Assembly: GCA_035296325.1 (NCBI GenBank)
Contig: DATHBD010000032.1
Coordinates: forward strand, 62,001-126,000
Length of the DNA: 64,000 nucleotides
From: DATHBD01 sp035296325
Lineage (GTDB): Bacteria > Actinomycetota > Actinomycetes > Mycobacteriales > Micromonosporaceae
Reading direction: 5' to 3'
Every line of letters begins with the position of its first letter. The stretch's first letter is position 1. Of the stretch, positions 1 through 7,200 are shown piece by piece. The notes beneath the pieces were generated by a model. The model was not told where the DNA came from and did no database searches. It was given only the letters and a program-made list of their open reading frames with translations. The position numbers and the translations under genes were made by a program.

Positions 1-145
1 ACGCCGAGAGCCGGACCCGGTCGTACGCCGGCCGCCGCTCCTCGGCGAGCACGGTGACCTGCCAGCGGCCCGCCGTGTCGCGGGCCGCGAGGGCCTCGGT
101 GAGCCGCTGGCCCACCATGCCGTTTCCGATCACGATCAGTCTCAT
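1..145 (-). CDS. nirB: Nitrite reductase large subunit, N-terminal fragment (probable)
   Basis: Only about the first 48 codons are inside the window; the gene runs off the left edge. The reverse-strand product opens MRLIVIGNGMVGQRL and reaches a YDRVRLS segment. This is an N-terminal FAD-binding Rossmann fold with a GxGxxG-type loop (IGNGMVG). Such an opening is typical of the large subunit of cytoplasmic NAD(P)H-dependent assimilatory nitrite reductase, which reduces nitrite to ammonium. The siroheme and iron-sulfur domains that would prove this lie outside, so a related FAD oxidoreductase remains possible. The ATG is at 145-143. Confidence 0.7.
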   Translation of the reverse strand, partial: MRLIVIGNGMVGQRLTEALAARDTAGRWQVTVLAEERRPAYDRVRLSA

Positions 146-469
146 CGGCGCACCGCCCCGCTACCCTTCGGCACGTCCTTCACCGGTGCAATCGGGGCGT
201 AATCCCGCAACGTGTTCACCTGCCGCATGGACCAAAGGCTGCCGTCGGGCAGTTTCGGGGCGGCGTCCCGAATGTTTCCTGCCTGTCAAGAGCGGCTCAC
301 ACCAACGCTGACCAGCAGGCGGCCTGGCGGCCGGGCCGCGTCCATCTGGTCATTTGCCCAGTTGAACAGGGGAGCGGCCAATACGGGGGGCGCCGTTTCC
401 CTGATTGGTGCTCGGGTACCGGGACTCGCGTCGCGGGGCGGCACCCTGACCAGCATGGAGGACGCACTG
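146..469. other. Intergenic region between divergent nirB and lipoprotein gene
   Basis: This 324-base stretch separates two divergent genes and must hold both promoters. I see no convincing -35/-10 pair, no long palindrome and no conserved RNA motif in it. TTGAAC at 362-367 is the best isolated -35-like hexamer, but no -10 sits at the right distance. Confidence 0.4.
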
Positions 470-1273
470 ATGCGGGGTAGCAAAGTAGCGCTGATCGCGG
501 CTGCCGGGATCTGTCTGGCCGCGACGGCATGTGAGCGGGCTCCGTCGGAGAAGACTTCGGCATCCGCGAGCGGTGCGTCCGACGCGGCCGCCTCCGCCTC
601 CGCCGCGCCCTCCGCTGACGCCGCGCCCTCCGCTGACGCCGCGTCTTCCGCCGGCGCCGCGCCAGCAGGTGACGCCGCGTCTTCCGCCGGCGCCGCCGCC
701 GAGGGCGTGGCCGGTGACGCCGCCGCCGACGGCGCGAGCACGGTGGCGGGCAACGGGGGCGCTGGCAGTTCCTGCGTGGTGGGCAGGTGGCGGTCCACCG
801 GGTTCACCGTGACGATGCGCTCCGGGGGGGTTCACGGCTCCGGTGGCGGCGGTGCCGGCTACCTGCTGACCATCGCCCCGGGCGGCGCCACGGTGGTGGA
901 CTTCACCGACATGCAGCCAGCCACGTTCACCACGTCGTTCGGCCGTACCGACGTGCAGGGCTCACTCTTCTACCGGGGACGGATCACCGGAACCCTCCGG
1001 GTGCCGCCGCCGAGGGTGCGGTCCGGCCGCTGGGAGCCGGTGGGCACCGGTGACTTCAGCAGGTTGCGGGTGACCGTCGACTCGGTCAGCCCGATGCGGT
1101 CGCGGATCATGGACAACGTGCTGGTGTCGGAGTTGAGTGGGCAGTCCGGGTCGAACGTCGACCCGTCGCCCATCCTCAAGAACGGCACCTTCAAGTGCGG
1201 CGACAACACGCTGACGCTGGGCGTGCCTTCCGACACCCCGGTCGGGGGCACCTGGAGCCTGCGTCGGGTCTGA
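470..1273 (+). CDS. Putative lipoprotein with Ala/Ser/Asp-rich linker
   Basis: A 267-residue product of unknown function. The ATG at 470 is chosen over an in-frame ATG at 455 because GGAG (457-460) and the following G give a Shine-Dalgarno about 8 bases upstream. The N-terminus (MRGSKVALIAAAGICLAATAC) looks like a lipoprotein signal with the acceptor Cys about residue 22, so it is probably exported and membrane-anchored. Residues about 25-95 are a low-complexity Ala/Ser/Asp/Gly linker built from near-identical DNA repeats (around 606-697). The C-terminal 170 residues form a beta-rich domain with paired cysteines (SSCVVGRWRS and FKCGDNT), resembling small extracellular beta-barrel lipoproteins. 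No catalytic motif is visible. Confidence 0.75.
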   Translation: MRGSKVALIAAAGICLAATACERAPSEKTSASASGASDAAASASAAPSADAAPSADAASSAGAAPAGDAASSAGAAAEGVAGDAAADGASTVAGNGGAGSSCVVGRWRSTGFTVTMRSGGVHGSGGGGAGYLLTIAPGGATVVDFTDMQPATFTTSFGRTDVQGSLFYRGRITGTLRVPPPRVRSGRWEPVGTGDFSRLRVTVDSVSPMRSRIMDNVLVSELSGQSGSNVDPSPILKNGTFKCGDNTLTLGVPSDTPVGGTWSLRRV

Positions 1274-1464
1274 CCGTCCCGGTCGCTTTTGACCCGCGGC
1301 GGTCCCAGCCGGTATTGTGACCCGCTGTTGTGCAGCCACGGCCGCACGGCTTGCCGGGTGGAGCCGATACGCACTGCAGAGCGTCCCGCACCATCGGGTA
1401 GCCTTGGTGTCTGTGCGCTCGCCCAGGTGCGGGCCGCCGCGCCGGTGGTGAGCCGGCGGAGCAG

Positions 1465-1500
1465 CTCAGATCAACGACGAGACTCAGACCAACGACGAGA
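1465..1500 (+). repeat. 18-bp tandem repeat just before rplM
   Basis: Two adjacent 18-base units (1465-1482 and 1483-1500), differing by one base, end 12 bases before the rplM start codon, so they lie in its leader. The unit contains CAACGACGAGA. Its role is unknown. Confidence 0.8.
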
Positions 1501-1512
1501 CAAGGTAAGCCT

Positions 1513-1956
1513 GTGCGTACGTACAGCCCGAAGCCGGGTGAGATCGAGCGCCAGTGGCATGTCATCGACGCCACTGACATCGTGCTGGGCCGCTTGGCGA
1601 CCCACGCCGCCACGCTGCTGCGCGGCAAGCACAAGCCGACGTTCGCGCCGCACGTCGACATGGGCGACTTCGTGATCGTCATCAACGCCGGCAAGGTGGC
1701 GTTGACCGGCAACAAGCGTGAGACCAAGTTCGCGTACCGCCACTCCGGCTACCCGGGCGGCCTCAAGCGGATCGCCTACGGCGACCTGCTCGACAAGCGC
1801 CCCGAGCGGGCCATCGAGCTGGCGGTGAAGGGCATGCTGCCGCACAACAAGCTGGGCAGCCGCCTGATCACCAAGCTCAAGGTGTACGCCGGACCGGACC
1901 ACCCGCACGCCGCTCAGCTCCCGCAGCCGTTCGAGATCAAGCAGATCGCGCAGTGA
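1513..1956 (+). CDS. rplM: 50S ribosomal protein L13
   Basis: The 147-residue protein matches L13 throughout, for example WHVIDATDIVLGRLATHAA near the N-terminus and GMLPHNKLG in the second half. L13 is an early-assembly protein of the large ribosomal subunit that binds 23S rRNA. The start is GTG at 1513, preceded by AAGG at about 1503. The gene is followed at once by rpsI, the standard L13-S9 pair, and the two are presumably co-transcribed. The leader contains an 18-bp tandem repeat (1465-1500) and a possible -10 TAGCCT at 1399-1404 without a clear -35. Confidence 0.97.
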   Translation: MRTYSPKPGEIERQWHVIDATDIVLGRLATHAATLLRGKHKPTFAPHVDMGDFVIVINAGKVALTGNKRETKFAYRHSGYPGGLKRIAYGDLLDKRPERAIELAVKGMLPHNKLGSRLITKLKVYAGPDHPHAAQLPQPFEIKQIAQ

Positions 1957-1976
1957 GCGCGGACGAAGGAACCGTA

Positions 1977-2546
1977 GTGACCGAGAGCGCCATCCCGACC
2001 CCGGCTGACGTCGCGCCGACCGCCACCGAGGCCGCCCCGACCGACGCCGACGCGGCGTCGACCGACGCCGCGCCAGCGGACCCCGCCCCGGCGGCGGATC
2101 CCGCCCCGGCAGCGGCCGCACCGGCCGCCGCGGCTGCACCCACCCGGGTCCGCCGTGGCGAGCGCCCCATCCAGACCGTCGGGCGCCGCAAGGAAGCCAT
2201 CGTCCGGGTCAGGCTGATGCCGGGCACCGGCAAGTTCCTGCTCAACGGCCGGGAGCTCGAGAAGTACTTCCCGAGCAAGGTTCACCAGCAGCTGATCCGC
2301 GAGCCGTTGGTGACCGCCGAGAAGGCCGAGATGTTCGACGTCTTCGCCAACCTGCGCGGCGGCGGCATCACCGGCCAGGCCGGTGCGCTGCGTCTGGGCA
2401 TCGCCCGGGCGCTGATCGAGTTCGAGCCCGATGACCGGCCGGCGCTCAAGAAGGCCGGTTTCCTGACGCGGGACTCCCGCGTCAAGGAGAGTAAGAAGTA
2501 CGGTCTGAAGAAGGCCCGTAAGGCTCCGCAGTACTCCAAGCGTTAG
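1977..2546 (+). CDS. rpsI: 30S ribosomal protein S9 with N-terminal extension
   Basis: The C-terminal 130 residues are canonical S9 (QTVGRRKEAIVRVRLMPGTG, then ending KKARKAPQYSKR, the basic tail that reaches the P-site tRNA). About 57 extra N-terminal residues are an acidic Ala/Pro/Thr/Asp-rich tail with no recognisable fold. Longer acidic N-termini on S9 are common in actinobacteria. I prefer GTG 1977 over GTG 1953 because AAGGA at 1966-1970 is correctly spaced for it; 1953 would overlap the rplM stop. The gene lies 20 bases after rplM and forms its usual operon partner. Confidence 0.95.
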   Translation: MTESAIPTPADVAPTATEAAPTDADAASTDAAPADPAPAADPAPAAAAPAAAAAPTRVRRGERPIQTVGRRKEAIVRVRLMPGTGKFLLNGRELEKYFPSKVHQQLIREPLVTAEKAEMFDVFANLRGGGITGQAGALRLGIARALIEFEPDDRPALKKAGFLTRDSRVKESKKYGLKKARKAPQYSKR

Positions 2547-2577
2547 TGTCCTGCGCCGATCGGCGCTGACCAGCCGT

Positions 2578-2608
2578 TGGCCGGGCCTCCCTCTCGGGTG
2601 CCCGGCCA
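2578..2608 (+). terminator. Stem-loop after rpsI
   Basis: A 9-bp perfect stem (2578-2586 with 2600-2608, TGGCCGGGC) closes a 13-base loop 31 bases after the rpsI stop. A small palindrome GCGCCGATCGGCGC (2553-2566) precedes it. There is no U-tract, as is common for high-GC terminators. Confidence 0.6.
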
Positions 2609-2662
2609 TCGCCGTTCCCGCGTCGCACCCACCGCGTCGCCGTCTCTAGGGGGAGATCGCCG

Positions 2663-4018
2663 ATGGGCCGACTTTTCGGCACCGACGGAGTACGTGGCCT
2701 CGCCAATGCGGACCTGACCCCGGAGATCGCGCTCGCGGTCGCCGTCGCGGCGGCGCAGGTGCTCTTCGAACGGGACCGCACCCACGCCCCGCTCGCCGTG
2801 GTCGGCCGTGACCCGCGGGCCAGCGGGGAGATGCTGGAGGCGGCGGTGGTCGCCGGGTTGACGAGTGCCGGCGCGCACGTCGTCCGGCTCGGCGTGCTGC
2901 CGACCCCGGCCGTGGCCCACCTGACCGGTGTGCTCGGCGCGGACGTCGGTGTGATGCTCTCCGCCTCGCACAACCCGATGCCGGACAACGGCATCAAGCT
3001 CTTCGCCGCGGGCGGTCAGAAGCTCCCCGACGACGTCGAGGACGCGGTCGAGGCGCTGGTCCGGGAGCCGGCGCCGCTGTCGGCGCGGCCCACCGGCGCG
3101 CGGGTCGGGCGGGTGCGGGATTCCGGCTCGGGCGCCGACCGCTACCTCGAGTACCTCCTCGGGACGCTCCCGAACCGGTTGGACGGGCTGCGGATGGTCG
3201 TCGACTGTGCGCACGGCGCCGCGTCCGAGGTGGCGCCCAGGGTGTACCAGGCCGCGGGTGCGGAGGTGGTGGCGATCGGTGCCGCGCCCGACGGACTCAA
3301 CATCAACGACGGCTGTGGCTCGAACCATCTGGAAGCGCTCCGCGCCGCCGTGGTGGAGCATGGCGCCGACCTGGGCATCGCCCACGACGGTGACGCCGAC
3401 CGGTGCCTCGCCGTCGCGGCGGACGGCACCGAGGTGGACGGCGACCAGATCATGGCGATCCTGGCGCTCTCCATGCGCGACGCCGGCATCCTGACCGACG
3501 ACACCCTGGTCGCCACCGTGATGAGCAATCTCGGCCTGCGACTGGCGATGACCGAGGCCGGCATCCGGATGATCGAGACCAAGGTGGGCGACCGGTACGT
3601 GCTCGAGGAACTGCGGGCGGGCGGGTACGCCCTCGGCGGCGAGCAGAGCGGGCACGTCGTGATGCCGGCGTACGCGACGACCGGCGACGGACTCCTGACC
3701 GCCCTGCACCTCATGGCGCGGATGGTGGCCACCGGCCGATCCCTGCGGGACCTGGCGTCGGTGGTGCACCGGCTGCCCCAGACCTTGATCAACGTGCGGG
3801 TCGGGGACCGTACCGTGGGCGCGTCGGCGGTGCCGGTGCTGGACCTGGTCAAAGGCATCGAGGCCGAGCTGGGCGGCACCGGGCGGGTGCTGCTGCGTCC
3901 GTCCGGCACGGAACCCCTGGTCCGGGTGATGGTCGAGGCCGCCACCGTGGAGTTGGCCCGGGACGCCGCCGAGCGGATCGCCGCGGCGGTGCGCGCGGCC
4001 AGCCCCGAGCGCGGCTGA
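2663..4018 (+). CDS. glmM: Phosphoglucosamine mutase
   Basis: Converts glucosamine-6-phosphate to glucosamine-1-phosphate in the cytoplasm, the step after GlmS on the way to UDP-GlcNAc for peptidoglycan. The 451-residue protein has the family N-terminus GRLFGTDGVRG, the phosphoserine loop LSASHNPMPDNG (catalytic Ser102), the metal-binding loop DGDADR near residue 242 and the C-terminal phosphate loop RPSGTEPLVRVM. The length is normal. The ATG at 2663 has a strong GGGGGAG upstream (2649-2655). glmS follows 1.2 kb downstream on the same strand, so the two pathway steps are clustered though not in one tight operon. Confidence 0.97.
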   Translation: MGRLFGTDGVRGLANADLTPEIALAVAVAAAQVLFERDRTHAPLAVVGRDPRASGEMLEAAVVAGLTSAGAHVVRLGVLPTPAVAHLTGVLGADVGVMLSASHNPMPDNGIKLFAAGGQKLPDDVEDAVEALVREPAPLSARPTGARVGRVRDSGSGADRYLEYLLGTLPNRLDGLRMVVDCAHGAASEVAPRVYQAAGAEVVAIGAAPDGLNINDGCGSNHLEALRAAVVEHGADLGIAHDGDADRCLAVAADGTEVDGDQIMAILALSMRDAGILTDDTLVATVMSNLGLRLAMTEAGIRMIETKVGDRYVLEELRAGGYALGGEQSGHVVMPAYATTGDGLLTALHLMARMVATGRSLRDLASVVHRLPQTLINVRVGDRTVGASAVPVLDLVKGIEAELGGTGRVLLRPSGTEPLVRVMVEAATVELARDAAERIAAAVRAASPERG

Positions 4019-4155
4019 CCCGCGGCGCGATGCGGGGCGTGCCGCCGGGCGCCGAGGGCGTGGCTGGGGGCGTGGCTGGGCTCGCCGCGGGCGCGGCATT
4101 TGGAACGCGCGGCCGCGATACGCCGCGGTCCGCGCCGGGCTGCGCCGGGCTGCGC

Positions 4156-4255
4156 CGGTCGGCAGTGACATGCGAGTCGTGCACGTTATTCGGGGCGAGT
4201 TAGGTACTTGCTACGCATGGCGACGCCCAAGAGCGACACGCCGGGAGCGACACGC
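4156..4255 (+). repeat. 100-bp direct repeat, copy 1
   Basis: Matches 4432-4531 with three substitutions in 100 bases. The core, GTTATTCGGGGCGAGTTAGG and following, is less GC-rich than its surroundings. It ends in GAGCGACACGCCGGGAGCGA. Confidence 0.92.
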
Positions 4256-4431
4256 GGCGGCTAGCCGCCGGGGCGGCCCACCGGAGCCGCCCACCGGGGC
4301 CGCCCGCCCGCGCCGCCCGCCGGGGTTAACCGCCGGGGCGACACGGCGTGGGTGTCCCTAGCGGCATGACAGGAGGCCCCTCGCCGCGCCTGCCGGCGCG
4401 ACACGCCGGTGCGACACGCCGCGCGCTGCGG

Positions 4432-4531
4432 CGGTCGGCAGTGACATGCGAGTTGTGCACGTTATTCGGGGCGAGTTAGGTACTTGCCACGCATGGCGAC
4501 GTCCAAGAGCGACACGCCGGGAGCGACACGC
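4432..4531 (+). repeat. 100-bp direct repeat, copy 2
   Basis: Second copy of 4156-4255, offset by 276 bases. The three differences are T for C at the CGAG(T/C)(C/T)GTG site, C for T at CTTGC(C/T)ACG, and T for C at GACG(T/C)CCAAG. Confidence 0.92.
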
Positions 4532-4590
4532 CGTGTTGATCCGTCGGGGCGACCCACCGTAGGGGACGCGCCGGGATGGCCACCGTCGTG

Positions 4591-4670
4591 GGGACGCCCG
4601 GGGGGCGACCGGTCGTGGGGACGCCCGGGGGGCGACCGGTCGTGGGGGACGCCGGGGGCGACCGGTCGTG
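4591..4670 (+). repeat. 27-bp tandem array
   Basis: Three consecutive units (4591-4617, 4618-4644, 4645-4670) each carry GGCGACCGGTCGTG. The first two are identical; the third is one base shorter. Weaker GGGGACACG echoes continue to about 4735. There are no unique spacers, so this is not a CRISPR array. Confidence 0.88.
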
Positions 4671-4874
4671 GGGGACACGTCGGCGGCCCCCATCGGGGGC
4701 ATGCCGGGGGCGAACCCTGGTGGGGGACACGCCGGACGAGATCACGGTTGGCGATCGGGCGGCGTGACCGGGCCTCCCGCGCGCCCTGCCTACTGAGGTT
4801 GGCGGTCGGGGTTTCGTAACGCTCGATGGCCGTGAGTTCTATCGTGAGGGCTCCGCTACGAGAGGAGTACCGCG

Positions 4875-5090
4875 ATGGATCACACCTACCGGGTCACCGA
4901 GATCGTCGGGTCGTCGACCGAGTCGTCTGACCAGGCCATCCGCAATGCGATCGCCCGAGCGAACGAAACGGTCCGCAACCTGGACTGGTTCGAGGTCACC
5001 GAGACCCGTGGCCACATCGAGAACGGCGGGGTCGGGCACTTCCAGGTGACGCTCAAGGTGGGGTTCCGGCTGGACGACCCTGCGGAATAG
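4875..5090 (+). CDS. Dodecin (flavin-storage protein)
   Basis: A 71-residue protein matching the dodecin family from end to end: YRVTEIVGSS at the start, NETVRNLDWFEVTETRGHIE in the middle and FQVTLKVGFRLDD at the end. Dodecins assemble into hollow dodecamers that bind flavins (or CoA in some actinobacteria) and buffer them in the cytoplasm. The conserved Trp of LDWFEV is the residue that stacks on flavin in characterised members. The ATG at 4875 follows a good GAGAGGAG. The gene stands alone between a repeat-rich gap and glmS, with a stem-loop just downstream. Confidence 0.93.
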   Translation: MDHTYRVTEIVGSSTESSDQAIRNAIARANETVRNLDWFEVTETRGHIENGGVGHFQVTLKVGFRLDDPAE

Positions 5091-5105
5091 GACCACGCGG
5101 CGGAG

Positions 5106-5159
5106 CAGGACCACGCGCCCGGCCATGCCGAGATCGACACAACTGGGGGCGTGGTCCTG
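5106..5159 (+). terminator. Stem-loop after dodecin
   Basis: CAGGACCACGCGCCC (5106-5120) pairs with GGGGGCGTGGTCCTG (5145-5159) with one mismatch across a 24-base loop. An extra AGGACCACGCG copy at 5089-5099 overlaps the dodecin stop and could compete for the same arm. Confidence 0.55.
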
Positions 5160-5261
5160 TCGCCACGACGTTGCCGGCGTTGTGGCGATCTCACGAGCAT
5201 CTGCGCAATCGTGATGCTCAATAACGACAGTTTCGAGCACGCCTGATGCGCGATTTCGTGT

Positions 5262-5267
5262 TACGGT
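5262..5267 (+). promoter_or_regulatory. Possible -10 box of a leaderless glmS transcript
   Basis: TACGGT ends 7 bases before the glmS ATG and there is no Shine-Dalgarno sequence between. This fits an mRNA starting at or next to the start codon. No convincing -35 is visible. Confidence 0.4.
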
Positions 5268-5274
5268 ACGGGCT

Positions 5275-7200
5275 ATGTGCGGAATCGTGGGGTACGTCGG
5301 TGAGCGGCCGGCGCTGGGCATCGTCCTGGAAGGTCTGCGGCGACTGGAGTACCGGGGGTACGACTCGGCCGGCGTCGCGATCATCGATGGCGAGATGCGC
5401 GTCGAGAAGTGTGCCGGCAAGCTCGTGAACCTGGAAAAGGTCCTGGTGGAGCGGCTCACCGACGAGGCGGCGCAGGGCACGACCGGCCTGGCCAGCGGCC
5501 TCACCGGGATCGGGCACACCCGCTGGGCCACGCACGGTGGCCCCACCGACCGCAACGCCCACCCGCACCGCTCCGTCGACGGCCGGATCGCGGTGATTCA
5601 CAACGGGATCATCGAGAACTTCGCCAAGCTGCGGGCCGAGCTGGAGGCGCGGGGGATCGAGTTCGCCAGCGACACCGACACCGAGTGCGTCGCCCACCTG
5701 CTCTCCGAGGAGCTGGCCTTCCTATCGGGCGAGGCGGCCAGCCTGGCGGCCGAGGACGCCGCCGACGGCGCCGGTGCCCGGCTGGCCGAGGCGATGCGCC
5801 GGGTCTGCCGCCGCCTCGACGGCGCGTTCACGCTGCTCGCGGTGGACGCACAGACGCCGGGCGTGGTGGTCGGTGCCCGGCGGAACTCTCCGCTCGTCGT
5901 CGGGCGCGGCGAGGGCGAGAACTACCTCGCCAGCGACGTGTCGGCGTTCATCCAGCACACCCGCGAGGCGGTCGAGCTCGGCCAGGACCAGGTCGTGACG
6001 ATCACGCCCGAGGCGATCGAGATCACCGACTTCTTCGGCACCCCGGTCGAGGGCAAGAGTTACCACATCGACTGGGACGCGTCCGCCGCCGAGAAGGGCG
6101 GCTACGACTACTTCATGCTCAAGGAGATCGCCGAGCAGCCGCGGGCGGTGGCCGAGACGCTGCTGGGCCGCCTTACCGAGACCGGCGAGCTGATCCTGGA
6201 CGAGGTGCGCCTCACCGACCAGGACCTGCGCGACGTTGACAAGATCATCATCATTGCCTGCGGCACCGCCTACCACGCCGGCATGGTTGCCAAGTACGCC
6301 ATCGAGCACTGGACCCGCATCCCGTGCGAGGTCGAGCTGGCCAGCGAGTTCCGCTACCGCGACCCGGTGCTGGACCGCTCCACGCTGGTGGTCGCGATCT
6401 CGCAGTCCGGCGAAACGATGGACACCCTGATGGCGCTGCGCCACGCGAAGGAGCAGAAGGCCCGGGTGCTGGCCATCTGCAACACCAACGGCAGCACCAT
6501 CCCGCGCGAGTCCGACGCGGTGCTTTACACCCACGCCGGGCCGGAGATCGCGGTCGCCTCCACGAAGGCGTTCCTGACCCAGCTCGTCGCGTGCTACCTG
6601 GTCGGCCTGCACCTGTCGCAGGTGCGCGGCATCAAGTACGCCGACGAGGTGGGCGCGGTCGTCGCCCAGTTGCGGGAGATGCCGGGCAAGGTGGAGGAGG
6701 TCCTGGCCACCATGGAGCCGGTCCGGGCGCTGGCCCGCGAGTTGGCCGGGGCGCGCTCGGTGCTCTTCATCGGCCGGCACGTGAGCTACCCGGTCGCCCT
6801 GGAGGGCGCGCTGAAGCTCAAGGAACTGGCGTACATGCACGCGGAGGGCTTCGCGGCGGGCGAGCTCAAGCACGGGCCGATCGCGCTCATCGAGCAGGGC
6901 ACACCGGTGATCTGCGTGGTGCCCTCGCCGCGGGGCCGGGGCATGCTGCACGACAAGATCGTCTCGAACATCCAGGAGGTACGGGCCCGGGGCGCCCTCA
7001 CGGTCGTGATCGCCGAGGACGGCGACGATGCCGTGCGGCCGTACGCCGATCATCTGATCTACGTCCCGCAGACGCCCACGCTGCTGGCCCCGATGGTGAC
7101 CGCCGTCCCGCTGCAGGTCTTCGCGTGTGAGGTCGCCGCCGCCCGCGGCCACGACGTCGACCAGCCCCGCAACCTCGCCAAGTCGGTCACCGTCGAGTAG
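5275..7200 (+). CDS. glmS: Glutamine-fructose-6-phosphate aminotransferase (isomerizing)
   Basis: Makes glucosamine-6-phosphate from fructose-6-phosphate and glutamine, the first committed step to UDP-GlcNAc. The 641-residue protein starts MCGIVGYVG, so Cys2 becomes the N-terminal nucleophile of the class II glutaminase domain (residues 1-240, with HTRWATHG and HNGIIENF). Two sugar-isomerase (SIS) domains follow, including IACGTAYHAGMV and SQSGETMDT, and the chain ends in the family signature PRNLAKSVTVE. It has no ribosome-binding site and may be leaderless. No glmS ribozyme is recognisable upstream. Its last 14 bases overlap the end of the convergent DUF1023 gene. Confidence 0.97.
   Translation: MCGIVGYVGERPALGIVLEGLRRLEYRGYDSAGVAIIDGEMRVEKCAGKLVNLEKVLVERLTDEAAQGTTGLASGLTGIGHTRWATHGGPTDRNAHPHRSVDGRIAVIHNGIIENFAKLRAELEARGIEFASDTDTECVAHLLSEELAFLSGEAASLAAEDAADGAGARLAEAMRRVCRRLDGAFTLLAVDAQTPGVVVGARRNSPLVVGRGEGENYLASDVSAFIQHTREAVELGQDQVVTITPEAIEITDFFGTPVEGKSYHIDWDASAAEKGGYDYFMLKEIAEQPRAVAETLLGRLTETGELILDEVRLTDQDLRDVDKIIIIACGTAYHAGMVAKYAIEHWTRIPCEVELASEFRYRDPVLDRSTLVVAISQSGETMDTLMALRHAKEQKARVLAICNTNGSTIPRESDAVLYTHAGPEIAVASTKAFLTQLVACYLVGLHLSQVRGIKYADEVGAVVAQLREMPGKVEEVLATMEPVRALARELAGARSVLFIGRHVSYPVALEGALKLKELAYMHAEGFAAGELKHGPIALIEQGTPVICVVPSPRGRGMLHDKIVSNIQEVRARGALTVVIAEDGDDAVRPYADHLIYVPQTPTLLAPMVTAVPLQVFACEVAAARGHDVDQPRNLAKSVTVE

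Larger units (their letters stand above)
4019..4874. other. Repeat-rich gene-free region between glmM and dodecin
   Basis: This 856-base gap holds two near-identical 100-bp copies, at least seven GCGACACG octamers (4233, 4247, 4338, 4398, 4411, 4509, 4523) and a 27-bp tandem array. Short open frames run through it but translate only the repeats (GRPGGDRSW-like), so I do not call a gene. The base composition is G-skewed on the plus strand from 4560 to 4740. GAGAGGAG just before 4875 is the dodecin ribosome-binding site. Confidence 0.75.

Noticed and set aside
2543..4171. Long reverse-strand open frame opposite glmM (542 codons)
   Set aside because: A shadow of the high-GC glmM coding strand: low-complexity Arg/Gly/His product, no family motifs, no ribosome-binding site.
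4591..4670. CRISPR-like tandem array
   Set aside because: Units are contiguous with no unique spacers and no cas genes are present.
4484..4819. Short forward frame in the repeat island with RPGGDRSWG repeats
   Set aside because: The repeats are explained by the 27-bp DNA array (a multiple of three); no ribosome-binding site and codon use unlike neighbouring genes.
5091..5274. glmS ribozyme upstream of glmS
   Set aside because: The spacer is only 184 bases, a -10-like box abuts the start codon and the ribozyme core sequence is not recognisable; this class is mainly found in Firmicutes.
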